NCBI RefSeq assembly: GCF_963576675.1
Contig: NC_088914.1
Location: forward strand, 83,326,441-83,390,440
Origin: Euphorbia lathyris
Taxonomy: Eukaryota > Streptophyta > Magnoliopsida > Malpighiales > Euphorbiaceae
Direction: 5' to 3'
DNA: 64,000 bases
This document shows, piece after piece, positions 33,470 through 44,526 of the stretch (position 1 is its first letter; each line of letters begins with the position of its first letter). The notes below the pieces were generated by a model that worked only from the letters and a program-made list of their open reading frames with translations, was not told the origin of the DNA and made no database searches. The position numbers were made by a program, and so were the translations under genes.

Positions 33470-34020
33470 ACTATGACAAAGAAATTTGTGCAAAAACAGT
33501 ATGGAGTTGGAAGTTATGGATTTGTTGTAGGCAAGATGTGGATTGAATCTCCAAAATCCCGTCAACATTCTCCATATATCTGTAGAAGTCATATCTCTTC
33601 CAGGATGATGTGGAGTGGTGTCCCATGGCAGAAAACCAAACCAAAAATGAAGTTCAGGGTATCCAAAAGTGAATATCTTACCCTCACATCGAAAGATGAA
33701 CACGCCTCTTATTGACGAAACGAACAGTAGACAGAAACTCTAATATCCAATTTCTAATAATAGGAAACTTCATGGAAGCAAACTTGGTCCATCCCAAATT
33801 TGTCAGATAGCGATTCATGTCATCGCTTATCCCGAGTTCTTCGTTCAGGAACTCGTCCAGATACAGCATGCCACAAAAATTGTGCATATCTAAACTGCAA
33901 ATATCGTTTCCCCTAATCATGATTGTAGATTGGAAACCATGCTCCATAGCGTGAAGAGATATCAACTATCTTGCTTCGAGCAGAAGTGTTCTTCCTAGAA
34001 TTTTTTAGAGATTTGGTCAT
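33470..34020 (-). pseudogene. 5' part of older Athila ORF1-like gene A
   Basis: The minus strand begins at ATG 34020 (MTKSLKNSRKNTS) and reads to a TAG at 33913-33915. After a frameshift it continues as CGMLYLDEFLNEELGISDDM, then after a second shift near 33695 as GKIFTFGYPELHFWFGF and LHKFLCHS, where the younger element interrupts it. The rest is at 19456-19799. The layout is the same as ORF-A at 27435-28382. Damage (one stop and two shifts here, one stop in the other half) shows that the gene was dead or decayed after insertion. Confidence 0.85.
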
Positions 34021-34263
34021 GTTTGTGAAATAAAATTGTGTCTGTAGGATTTAGTATTGAAGAAAGAAATTCAGAATTCTGAAAGAGATGAAATAAAATG
34101 AAAGAATTCTGAACCTACAGGAATATATAGGTTACATAAGTGAAAGGTTGTGTCTGTTAATAATAAAAGATGTCAAACAGATACCTTTTGTATTTAACTG
34201 GCTGAATTTTTGAAATGAGATGTCTGTAATCTCTTACAGTTATATCAAAATGTTTAAAATACT

Positions 34264-34348
34264 GAAAATCTCAACTGAGATTTTCGGAATCTCAACTGAG
34301 AATTCCCAAATCCCGAAACATGGAGAATCTCAACTGAGATTTCGAGAT
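34264..34348. repeat. Palindrome cluster upstream of older ORF-A
   Basis: Three dyads, GAAAATCTCAACTGAGATTTTC, GAATCTCAACTGAGAATTCC and GAGAATCTCAACTGAGATTTC (each close to a perfect inverted repeat around CTCAACTGAG), occur 245-330 bp before the start at 34020. They lack the TCGCGA core, which may have decayed. A TATA-like stretch is near 34122. Confidence 0.75.
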
Positions 34349-34350
34349 AT

Positions 34351-35935
34351 ATATTTTTCTCAAAAACACTTAACACTTTATGAAAATTTTCAAAACATGA
34401 CTAAGTTAGATTTTTATTTTACAAAACTTATTTGTACACAAAACTAGAAATGAAAAAAAAATAAAATAAACTAAAAAAAAATAAAAATAAAAATAGAAAT
34501 AAAAGTTATGAACAAAAGATAAGAAAAACTAAAAATTAAAAATATGAAAACTAAATAAATTAATTTTCATAGAACAAAAGATATCTTATTGAAAATTATA
34601 CGTGTCATGGTCGAGAAATTGGAATATCGATCGCGACTCGTCTTGCCCATTGGCAAGGAATGCTTTGCATTGGTCCTCCCTAGTTCTAGAATCTCAGTTG
34701 AGAATTAAAAATTCTTAGTAAGTTCAGAAATTTATAAAACATCAAATAAAAATCACTGTAGAGATTTGTTTAAAAATCTCTATACAATCAGAAACTTAAA
34801 TTATGTGTGATTTTAATTCAATTGAGATTTCTTTAAATCTAAAGACAATTTCCTCATTAAGTACAAATATTTAAGATACATAACATATTTTCAATATCTT
34901 TCAATGAATTTTTTTTATTTCTAATCTAATCATTATTGCTAAACTAAAGATGAATATAAAAATTAAACTAAAATAAAATATAAAAATTAGAATATGAAAT
35001 ACTAAAAACTAAAAATGTGATAATCCTTAAGAATTTTTAAGGAGAATCAAAATCATGGACAAAATCAATTACCTATACCGGTTTTAAATATTGGTCCTGT
35101 CCATTTAACTTACCTGGGAATAATTTCAAGTGGGAATAAAAAAAAAAGTAGAAATGTACCCCCAACTTGAAATTATTATTATATTTTTTTTGTCTCTTTT
35201 TTTTCTTTTTTTAGCATTTTTTAAGCGCTTTCTTTTTTAGCGTTTCTCAATTTAAGGATCTAATGATTTCGGTTAAATGCCCGAACTTCTAGTTTTGGCC
35301 ACGAACAAAAACTACGCACATTAACTGAAACTTTCAAAACTATTGTAAAAATCGATAATTCCTTCCTGAGCGATAAGATAATTTCAAGGACTGTATTCCT
35401 TATTCCTACTTTCTAATATATCTGTCTGAGAAAAGTTGATCGGCTATTTCTTGGAGAGATAAATGTAGGTGTTTAAGGAAATGATATGATAAAAGAAAAG
35501 AAATTATTTGGGTGTAACGTAGGAATTGAATAATTTTTGTACAAAGAGAAATGATGTTTTGGTGAAGGGTTAAGTTTATAGAAAAGGGCTAAAGGTGTTT
35601 GGAAAAAGGTAAATTTTCTGGAAAAATCATCTGTCACGTCTGACATACTGGTTCAAAAATTTCCTCTCCCTTCTGATGTATCTGTATACTGGATTTCTTT
35701 TCTGTAGACTCCTTCTGTGAATTGATGATCAAATCTCCAGTTTATCTTTGAAAAAACTTGGCTTTTTTTTTATCTGCAAATATCTAATTGCAAACGTTAA
35801 ATAACAACGAGGATTTAGTCCTAGTAACCATCCTCAATAAATAAAAAAAACTACAAAATAAATAAATACATATACCATAAACCAAGGTTCGGAATAAAAC
35901 ACGAAAAATATAAATTTTTGTTAAAAATTAGGCAT
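34351..35935 (-). other. Leader region of the older element; gag and pol absent
   Basis: Between the primer site and ORF-A the younger element has about 6 kb of gag-pol, whereas this region is 1.6 kb of AT-rich non-coding DNA. Both strands and all frames were read for gag, RT, RNase H or integrase motifs and none were found. A decayed copy of the palindrome (TGGTCGAG...ATCGATCGCGAC) is near 34605-34640. Confidence 0.8.
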
Positions 35936-35953
35936 TCCCCGGCAACGGCGCCA
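35936..35953 (-). promoter_or_regulatory. Primer-binding site of the older element, tRNA-Asp type
   Basis: The plus strand reads TCCCCGGCAACGGCGCCA, the same site as in the younger element, just inside the 5' LTR end at 35960. Confidence 0.9.
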
Positions 35954-35959
35954 AAAACT

Positions 35960-37458
35960 TGTTGAGCGATTTCCGCAAGTGCACGGTATACGCTTGTAGT
36001 AATAAAAGATATCGAACCCACAGGGAACGCTTTTTAACTAAAACTTATTTTAATTCAGTTTTATTCACGTCTTTAGGTTTGACTAAAGTAAATCGTTTAA
36101 TTGATTGTATTGGTTTGGATTAATTAGTATTAGATGAGAATATTATATTGAACTTAGAGAACAATTCTGTCTTGAGATTTTGATTATAAGACAGACGCTT
36201 TCGCATTTGGAATAAATCAAAGGTATAAAACTTAAGCATAGAAAGCAACCATAACTTTGGTAAGATTATGAACGTGTAATAATACAAGAATTTATGCAAT
36301 TAAATGGCTTTGAACCGTAGAAATCTCTCTGGGTCGGAGCAGATTTCTACCTTAATCAAATTAGTATTTTATGTCCGATAAGCCGCGGTCACGATCATAT
36401 CTTCCGTAAAAACTAATTCTTTCAAGTGTTCAACAAAATTTCTTTATAAATATGATTGTATAAAACGTTTTAATAAAAACACCAATTTATCATTTTGAAA
36501 ATCATTTTGTCAGAACAATATCAAAATAACAACAGGAAGAATGTATTGAATGAAATAAATATATTATTAGTGAATTGTGAATCTTCACAAGTTAACAGAG
36601 AGGAAGAAACATGGATAGCATTTTGACAAAAACTTTGAGATCCGGGTTGTCAATCTTTCCCTCAAACTCCGTAGGTTTGTCAGACCTCTTTGCGCTTCAG
36701 CCGTTAGTTCTTCTCGCTGAATCTTCGGAATAGAGACACCAGAATGAAAACTTGTCTCTGATCAACCTTTGAAACTAAACTAATACTACTGTGTTTATAA
36801 CTAATCTAATAACAACTTGTGTACATCAAGTTTGTTTATACAGAAATGTAAACTAATCTGACTCATTTCTGAGTCAGAGTTTCTTCAACATAACAACTCT
36901 CATAACCCTTAATCCACCCTTGAATTCTGAAATGAATCACTTATTTATAGTTGGTGAAAGGTTGTAAATAAAGGGACGTGTCTGCTGGTGAAGGGTCGCT
37001 TTTATCCAAACGAACAGATGCGTTTTTTGGATTTAAACATGTGAAAGCTGTGCAGAATTCTTCGCTGTCTCATATGAGATTTCGAGAATCTCAATCGCGA
37101 CAGGGGGCACGGAGGAAGGCTGAAAACTTCGAATTTCAGGTGACTAGCATAAGCGTGTCGCGATTGAGATTCTGAAAATCTCAGTCGCGACAGGGGCATT
37201 CTTCCCCGTCTTTTGGCTGATTCTCGTCTCCTTGAGTCGGTCCTCTGATTAATACGTATTTTTGGCACGTAACTTAGGTTTTTCCCTCGTTTTTGCTCCG
37301 TTTTAGCTCCTATTTGGATTTAACTAAATAATTAGGTACCTTGCATCAAAGAAGTAAATAAAGACGTAAAAGTACTCTAAATGAATATAATTAGCACGAT
37401 TTCAATGTAAATTTAATGTATTTATATATGATATTTTAGGTATATTTTGGGCTTAACA
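35960..37458 (-). repeat. 5' LTR of the older Athila-like element
   Basis: A direct repeat of 14529-16028. Differences include a missing block (ACCGGTCAGTCCACT region) near 36738, an extra GATTGTATT near 36102 and an extra block in 37297-37310. Its palindrome (37156-37192) is TGTCGCGATTGAGATT paired with AATCTCAGTCGCGACA around CTGAA or similar. Confidence 0.92.
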
Positions 37459-37525
37459 GAAGTCATTAGAGATGGTGTGTTTTTGTGTTGTATCCAAACC
37501 CAAACCCATAATAGTGATATGTAAA

Positions 37526-37885
37526 AATGTTGATCATGTTTTAAGAGAAGCTTTGGACTTGCATGTGTTTGGCATATGCAAAATCCATTGTGACTCATTA
37601 AAATTAATGTTATAACCTTATAGGCTTGATTAGGCTTATTTCTAGCTAATTAAAAGGCCCAAATAATGTTAATTAGTGGGCTGAAAATGGGCTCTAAAGG
37701 ACAAAACCGAATTTAATGTTGATCATGTTTTAAGAGAAGCTTTGGACTTGCATGTGTTTGGTATGTGCAAAATCCATTGGGACTTATTAAAATTAATGTT
37801 ATAACCTTATATGCTTGATTGAACTTGTTTCTAACTAATTAAAAGACCCAAATAATGTTTAGTTGGCTGAAATTGGGCTCTAAAA
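37526..37885. repeat. Tandem duplication, units of about 189 bp
   Basis: The phrases AATGTTGATCATGTTTTAAG and CTTTGGACTTGCATGTGTTT occur at 37526 and again at 37715, and both copies end in 'GGGCTCTAAA'. The second unit is slightly shorter. It lies just outside the older Athila element. No gene is seen in 37464-38490. Confidence 0.8.
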
Positions 37886-38505
37886 AAACCTTTTCATCGC
37901 ACAAAACCATATCAATAGCATATAATCCTCTCCATAATGTCAGAATTCTAACTCCCATCCTCCAATTTTCTTTAGTTCTATTAATATCAGATATAAAATC
38001 ATATATCGGTGACATGTTTACCTACATAAAAAGCAAATATGAATATAGAAAGAGTAGATACGAAAAGAGAAAAAACAGAAGAGGAAAAAAAATCAGACAC
38101 AAAGCTAAGCTAAATAAGAAAGTCACGTACCTAAACTGAGCTTTGAACCAAAAATCAACCTGCAAAAAAAATATCAGATTAGGAAAGATACTAAGAAATA
38201 AAAATAGAAAAAACAAATAAAATATTGCCTCATTATAGCATCACTTACGAAAGATGAAGCCTTTAATTAGTTGATATCAAATAGTATTATTTATAGGTAC
38301 AAAAGTGTTTGGTTCTATTAAGGACTGAAATTTCGTAATTAGTTTGGAATCTATTGTTGTACATATCACTAAGGAATATTATTTATTATATTTGGGGTAT
38401 AAGTGTTTGGCTGCACTAATATTTACATACAATAGATACAATATATATTATTATTTATTTTAATTTTTTTAAAGAGTTTAATTTGAAATATACATAGCTA
38501 GTGTA

Positions 38506-38791
38506 CATGGGAGTAGATGAGGGTGTGTAAGGAGCGCTAACGCACGGTGCCTCAAATTAAAAGGGCCCCAAAATTTAAGATGTGCTTAGTCAAATATAGA
38601 TATTAGCTGAAATAAAAAAAATAATAACATAATTTAATAAGATTTATTTACACTTTTTCATTACATTGAGTGTGTATGTGATTTAGACATTCAATCATTC
38701 AAAATTTACAACCTTAATACAAAATTCTATTAATTATTAAGAGTTTAAGAAAAATTTAGCACACGAGCCCCAAAAAGTTTAAGATGGCCCT
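38506..38791. mobile_element. Insertion of unknown type, 286 bp
   Basis: GCTAGTGTA lies on both sides (38497-38505, 38792-38800). The related stretch at 40303-40345 has one GCTAGTGTA with nothing between. That marks an insertion with a 9-bp target duplication. No obvious terminal inverted repeat was found; the inner sequence has two GGCCCC/GAGCCCC...TTTAAGATG phrases in direct order. Confidence 0.45.
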
Positions 38792-38824
38792 GCTAGTGTA
38801 GTGTAGATTGATTAGATTGCATAA

Positions 38825-39565
38825 GAGCAACTCCAGTGGTTATAAAATGGACCAATTTGTAATTTGGTGGAGACTTCCAGCCAGTAGAAATGAAAAATAG
38901 AGAGTCTCTAGAATCCAGCGACTCGCTTGAGAGAAATTGGTACATTTAAATACCTATGCGTATGAAAATTGTTGTTTTTGGACGCGCTCTATTTGCGTCA
39001 TGGAGGAGGCAGTGTGATTGTCAATCACATATAAATCGTGTACAAAAGTATAAAGAATTCCAATATTTAGGATTTGAGGTGGGTCATACCACCATATACT
39101 GTCAACCCAATATTATTGTTCTATTTTTTTTATTGAGATTAGTATTTTACTTCATGTTTTATTGTATATGTTTATTCTGAATTTACGTAAAAAAGAAATA
39201 GAATTTGTTTAAATTGGTTTGTTTTTTTATTAAATTGGTTTTATCTTTGTTTTTTTTAATGTATTTTCATTCTTAATATATTTTGTATTTGGTTAATTAC
39301 TAGTAATATCGATTAAAATTTGAACAAAAAATAATATTACGTTTTTAATTTTTTTATTCAATTAATATTAATTCATTATGAATTTTATTATTAAAAGTAA
39401 ATAAAATTAAATATTATATGACGTGTGGGACCCATTGAATAGTGTGATTGTGACTAATCATTAGAGAAGATTTTTTATTGGAGTTGTTTTATGGAGAGAT
39501 TTGTTAGAAATGAGTGAGGTGGAGTGGTTGGAGGGTGTGTAACCCTCTAACCACTAGAGTTGCTC
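38825..39565. mobile_element. Tourist-like MITE (TAA target duplication)
   Basis: The inverted ends GAGCAACTCCAGTGGTTA and AACCACTAGAGTTGCTC are flanked by TAA on both sides (38822-38824, 39566-39568). The paralogous stretch near 40350 (GATGCATAATTAATTCCAC) lacks the element, which confirms the boundaries. It is 741 bp and non-coding. A 3-bp TAA duplication fits the PIF/Harbinger superfamily. Confidence 0.75.
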
Positions 39566-39657
39566 TAATTAGTTCCACTTGTTTAGGTGTCAAAAGTTGT
39601 AAGTGTAGGTAGCTTAGTCCATCTAGTCTACTATATTTCCCCTTTCTTTTTTAATTT

Positions 39658-40217
39658 TATAAAAGATAGTTTATTAAAATAATATTAAAATAATAAATAA
39701 CAAAATGCATCAAACCATTGATCTTTTATTTGAATACATTGAGTCCCTGATCATTTATTTTTTTGTCTCATTAAGCCATTCATAACCAAAAAAAAGTAAT
39801 TTTAAACATAAATTTCGGTTAACAGACTGTTATTCATTCCACCTGCATTCGAAATTTGTATTTTTTCATTGTTTGAAAGCAGTTTTAGATGTGTAACGTG
39901 GCTAAAGAAAAACTGTAAAAATCTTAATTCAAACTGTAAAAAATATATATTTTTTTAATAATTTCAAATGCAGATTAAAGTTAATAACGCATTTTTAACA
40001 GAATTAGATGTTCACAACTTACTAATTTGGTCATCAAGGGCTTAATGAGACAAAAAAAATAAATAATCAGGGGCTCAATCTCAATGTATCAAGGGCTTAA
40101 TGAGATAAAAAAATGATCAAGGGCTTAATGTATCCAAATAAAAGATCAATGGCTTAATGAACCAAAAAATAAAAGATCAGGGGCTTAATGATACTTTTTG
40201 TTTATTATCTTTTATAA
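39658..40217. mobile_element. TIR element with repeated 'GGGCTTAATG' phrases
   Basis: The left part (ATAAAAGATAGTTTATTA, then CATTGATCTTTTATTTG) is inverted relative to the right part (CAAATAAAAGATCAATGG, then TTTATTATCTTTTATA). Near the right end the phrase CAAGGGCTTAATG or a variant recurs about five times. No coding region. Exact ends and target duplication are uncertain. Confidence 0.5.
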
Positions 40218-41459
40218 TAGATACGGTAGATATTATTATTTATTTAGTTAACGAGATCAATTAAAGAGTTACCAAGAGATATTATTATTTATTTTTATAT
40301 TTTTGAAGAGTTTAATTTTGAATATTACATAGCTAGTGTATATTGATTAGGATGCATAATTAATTCCACCGCTTCAACTGTATGATAGGGATAAAAAAAA
40401 CTGTCAGTATAGGTATCTAGTATATTAAGACTTCCACCTCTTGAGAATAATATTTATTTATATAAAAAAAATAAACACAATAATATCACGCAAATGCACA
40501 TGATTTAGTCAAATTTAGTTTATATTAATAGATATATGATTTATATTAATGGTCCAATTGACACCTTCATAGTAATATATGCATTCCGCGATATTATCAA
40601 TTTTAGCACATTTACAATTAATTTTTCTTTTTGTTACAACTTTTATTCTTCTATTTATCCAAATTAAATATTTCATTTCGATACGAGTTTTCCAACATCA
40701 ACTTTTGGGTATTTGTATCAATGTATTCGTTTTCATGAAATACAACAATATAATGTCATTGTATCTTTTTAATAACTTTTAGTAGCATCCAACATAAATA
40801 ATAAGATAGTTATTTGAAAAGAAATCAATTCCTATGCAAACAATATTGGAAAAATAAAACCAAAGGTTTATTAATAATTCAACTTAAAATCCAATTCAAA
40901 ATAAAAGATATGTTATATGGATTAGGTCCTTTAGCTTTTATGAAGTTGTTGTTGTAGAGGCATCACCTAGAACCACAATTGGTCATGTATCAAACATAAT
41001 AAAACATATTGTTATTTAAACTATATCTTTTGCAACAAAATGATTAAATGTACCATGGTGAATATTCAAACCTAATATGAAAGCTAAAAGGGCCAGATAA
41101 TAATCATAAAAAAGGAATAAATTCAAATATATGAAATTCAAGAAAATCAGCTTGAAATAGCTTAAGAAATGTTTGCCCATGTCTGATACGTTGCTACTGT
41201 AGCATAATTATATGATAATCGTGTATTAAAATGAAGTTTAGTTTAAAGTGAACTAATTCGGGTAAATTTCATCAATGGTGTACAATCCTTACCTCATTTC
41301 ACACTTTAGTGTAAACCCTTCAATTTGTCTCACTAATATGTACGAACTTATAGGTGACCTCCCACTTTGGTGTACATCAGGTAAAAATGACCGGTCAACG
41401 TGCCACGTCAGCAGTTTCACCGGTCAAAAAATCAAACTTTGACCACCTAGTATAAAATT

Positions 41460-42026
41460 TGTAACACCCTGTTCCAATACCATGTAGATATTGTCCGCTC
41501 TGGCCCAATTCCAACACATTGGGCCTCACGGCTTTAAAACGCGTCTGCATGTATTGGATTCTCATCTTACTAATAAGCCCCAATCACTCCATCTCCATTT
41601 CCGATGTGGGATTTAGTTCATTCCTGCCCCCATCGCCATCCCTTAGGGTCGCTCCTTGCTCAGGCCTTCTTACCCTGACGCCACCCACTCCGGACCGGGT
41701 CGTTACAGGCCCACCAGCTTCCGCCTGGTTTGTCCCCGAACCACACATCGTACGTGGAGAGTCGGCTCTGATACCAATTGTAACACCCTGTTCCAATACC
41801 ATGTAGATATTGTCCGCTCTGGCCCAATTCCAACACATTGGGCCTCACGGCTTTAAAACGCGTATGCATGTATTGGATTCTCATCTTACTAATAAGCCCC
41901 AATCACTCCCTCTCCATTTTCGATGTGGGATTCAGTTCATTCCTGCCCCCATCGCCATCCTTTAGGGCCGCTCCTTGCTCAGGCCTTCTTACCCCGACGC
42001 CACCCACTCCGGACCGGGTCGTTACA
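41460..42026 (-). mobile_element. TRIM with 248-bp LTRs nested in the Mutator-type element
   Basis: Two 248-bp direct repeats (41460-41707, 41779-42026) have TG...CA ends on the plus strand (TGTAACACCC...CGTTACA). They flank a 71-bp interior. The minus strand has the initiator-Met primer site TGGTATCAGAGCC (41764-41776) two bases after the LTR. The target duplication is AAATT on both sides (41455-41459, 42027-42031). The LTRs differ at about seven positions by eye. The LTRs are GC-rich for this window. They give false small open frames in several directions; no protein is encoded. The family is different from that of the other two TRIMs here. Confidence 0.9.
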
Positions 42027-42225
42027 AAATTACTTTTATACCATCTTCTTCCTCCTCCTTTCCATTTCTCTTTCTAACCCCTCTCTTTTCTTGATTAAAT
42101 CTTTCCCTTATTAGATCCAACAACAGTGATATTATTGATAAGAATGAAAATCAATTTGATGTTTGAGCATCCACATTCTCAAGAGAAATAACCCCATTTG
42201 TGCTAACTTGATGCTTTCCATTATG

Positions 42226-42720
42226 CTACTTATAAGATTTTCCAGCCTTTAAAAATCTTCTGCATGAGGACTGATCATTGCCAACTGCTGAGAGGAGATA
42301 TATAATTGAAAAATATAAGTCAGTATGAACTGTAGGTGCAATTGGTGTATATGACTTTTTCTGCAGTTTCATATCCATGTCTACAGCTCCAATTTCTGAA
42401 ACAGGTGGCTCATTTATTTCCATGTCTGAAGTGTCAAGTCAAGCATTAATTGAAAGACGATAACCCCAAAAAAGTGGGAAAGAGAAGCAAAAAAGGGAAT
42501 TGCAAAATAAAGGTAGCAGTAAGCATTGATTAACGAAATTGAAAACAACCCAAAGTAATTAAACTAAAAACCTTAAAGAAAAATGTATTAATGGTAGATT
42601 TAGCCAAAGATGATGATGATGATATAAGGTGGGCACTGAAGGAGGGAAGAGAAAGAGAAAGTGAAGAAAGTGGAATGGAAGACAATTTTGGATTTGTTAA
42701 GATTTGAGATTCGTTCATTG
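42226..42720 (-). pseudogene. Gene-like fragment carried by the Mutator-type element
   Basis: On the minus strand a Ser-rich open stretch starts at ATG 42718 (MNESQILTNPKLSSIPLSSL), ending at AAG/GTTTTT near 42570. After a CACTTCAG acceptor-like site near 42425 comes MEINEPPVSEIGAVDMDMKL, with a CTGCAG end, followed by sequence that reads on to 42226. This exon-intron-like arrangement inside a transposon without transposase suggests host gene capture. I do not recognise the parent gene. Confidence 0.4.
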
Positions 42721-44175
42721 CCTAACTTACCTTCTTCTTTCTATAGCTGCTCATATTGCTATTGGCATCTTATTTCTTGTGTTCCATAACTGTCTTTTCA
42801 TAAAATTTTCTTATTTCTGCTCTAATTAAAATATCACATTAAATTTTAGGTTTTCGTTTTCTTTACCACTGAATTTAACCCAAGTGAAGCTTCAGATTTG
42901 TCCGATCCAGGTAAGGGAAAGATTAAATGAAGAGAAATAAGGTAGAGAGAGAAAGGAAAAGGGAGAAGGAAAAAGGAAGAAGAAAGAAAATGGTATAAAA
43001 GTAATTTTATACTAGATGGTCAAATTTTGACTTTTTGACCGGTCAATATGGTGACGTGGCGTGTTGACTTCGCGTTGACCGGTCATTTTTACCTGCAGTA
43101 CACCAAAGTGGGAGGTCACCTATAAGTTCGTACATATTATTGAGACAAATTGAATGTTGTATACCAAAGTGTGAAATGAGACAAATGTTGTACACCATTG
43201 ATGAAATTTACCCGAACTAATTCATATTCTAGATTAATTAGTTTAACGAAAACAATATCTACTAAACCACGTATATTATGGAATAGTGGAGAAAGATTAT
43301 ATCTATAAAGATTCTTCAATCGAAAATAAAAAAATTAAAGAGGATAAATGCACCGAAAAAATAGAACATAGTGAGCCAAATAAGAAATATATATACAACA
43401 ATAGAGAAACAAAAATAAATAAGTAAATACTGGAATTTTGATTTCATTAAGGAATTCAGATATGAGTAATTACATCAGGGTGAATATACCTTCCCAATTA
43501 ACACCACTTTAAACAGGTGCCTGTTGTGAAATTGAAATTGAACTCAAAATCCTTGTGAGAGATGGAAGAACCATATTAAAACATAATATGAAAACACTAA
43601 ATAAGTGAATCAATTTTGAAGTAAAGTTAGTCTGCAAAAATAAAAATAAAAACTCTTAGATTATGCGAAAGACATCAAGAAATAAAAACAAATAAAACAT
43701 TATCTCAGCAAAGAATTCACTCACTAAAAATAAAATCCTTGATTACTTGATGTCGTTTATTATTTATAGTAGATTAGAAATGTTTGATTTCATTAAGGAT
43801 GGTAATTTAATAGATCGTTTGAAATTATTTGTGCATATCCTATATTATTTATTTTGTTTGTAAGGTAGATGTGTTTGGTTCCATCATATAATATAATTTA
43901 ATATTATTATTTTTATACGCTAGTTAAATATGTGTTGATCTATTATATATACTTTTATTAAGGGATTATTCTTGAATTAATTAGACATTCTATCATTCCA
44001 AGATAATATCAATTGTCAAAAAAAAAAAAAAATGGTGCGAGAATCTATTAAAAATTTATATAATTTTTATAAATTTTAAAATTCTATTAAATTGATATAT
44101 AAATCTTTTGTTTTTATAGTGTGCCACATAATATTTAGGAGCTTAATATTCTGTCACGTGTTAGTTTGTTTCCAC

Positions 44176-44179
<4 letters not shown>

Positions 44180-44207
<28 letters not shown>
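44180..44207. repeat. AT dinucleotide microsatellite
   Basis: About 14 uninterrupted TA units at the outer edge of the right repeat arm. Confidence 0.95.
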
Positions 44208-44212
<5 letters not shown>

Positions 44213-44404
44213 GATAGAATATTTCCAATATTAAAATTCTATTTTTTTTTTTATATACAACCATATATATGATTTGCCTATTATTTATGCTATTTTTTTT
44301 AGGGTTCACGTAGGTAAAACCCCTTCTTCTTTTCATTTTAATTAATTTTTTTTATTATATTAAAGTGTTTTTATAGAGTTCTTTTAAAGTGTTTTACTTG
44401 TTTA

Positions 44405-44416
44405 ATATATATAAAT
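44405..44416 (+). promoter_or_regulatory. TATA-like box of RPN1 copy 1
   Basis: ATATATAAATA lies about 115 bp before the start codon at 44527. The window between 44208 and 44400 contains the rest of the short upstream region, next to the repeat arm. Confidence 0.5.
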
Positions 44417-44526
44417 ACTTGTTTTTCTTCTTCCCCAAGCCGGAAGTATCAAATACTCAGTTCTCTTCGATTAGACTCTAGGTATTTTTATCTGCTAGCA
44501 AACAGATCTGCTTTCCCAAATCTCTC

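Larger units (their letters stand above)
14529..37458 (-). mobile_element. Older Athila-like LTR retrotransposon, non-autonomous, split by a younger element
   Basis: The element reads on the minus strand from a 5' LTR (35960-37458) to a 3' LTR (14529-16028). It is flanked by the target duplication GAAGT (14524-14528, 37459-37463). It has a tRNA-Asp primer site and a polypurine tract. Its interior is broken at 19799/33470 by the younger element 19800-33469. Removing that insertion and one 5-bp duplication leaves about 9.26 kb. Only two Athila ORF1-like genes are found; gag and pol are absent between the primer site and the first gene, so it must have moved with enzymes supplied by a relative. 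The LTRs have the same ends as the younger element (TGTTAAGCCC...CTCAACA) but differ internally. They differ from each other by several small indels, so this insertion is the older of the two. Confidence 0.93.
41260..43213. mobile_element. Mutator-type element with captured gene-like fragment
   Basis: Inverted ends GGGTAAATTTCATCAATGGT and ACCATTGATGAAATTTACCC are exact complements over 20 bases, and similarity runs inward for about 200 bp (GACCGGTCA blocks, GTGGGAGGTCACCTATAAG). The 10-bp target duplication GAACTAATTC (41250-41259, 43214-43223) is present once in the matching left repeat arm (13714-13723, as complement). The interior holds an unrelated TRIM and a gene-like stretch but no transposase, so it is non-autonomous, in the style of a Pack-MULE. 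A relative starts at 63627. Confidence 0.85.
40550..44175 (-). repeat. Right arm of the long inverted repeat
   Basis: It is the reverse complement of 12405-14452, interrupted by the 1,954-bp element at 41260-43213. Examples: GTCCAATTGACACC near 40552 against TGTCAATTGGAC near 14430, and GGAGCTTAATATTCTGTCA near 44138 against its complement near 12425. The arms enclose about 26 kb, nearly all of it the Athila nest and the 37.5-40.5 kb repeats. Confidence 0.75.

Noticed and set aside
14529..37458. Four LTR-like blocks read as one very large or rearranged Athila element
   Set aside because: The two pairs have opposite orientations, different internal sequences and separate 5-bp duplications (GAAGT and ACTAT), and the split gene rejoins in frame. 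Two nested elements explain everything.
37855..38139. 94-residue Lys/Arg-rich frame
   Set aside because: Composition follows the A-rich DNA; part of it lies in the tandem repeat and no homologue is recognised.
41395..42114. Several overlapping small reading frames in the GC-rich stretch
   Set aside because: They fall in the LTRs of the TRIM, occur in both LTR copies and in several frames, and resemble no protein.
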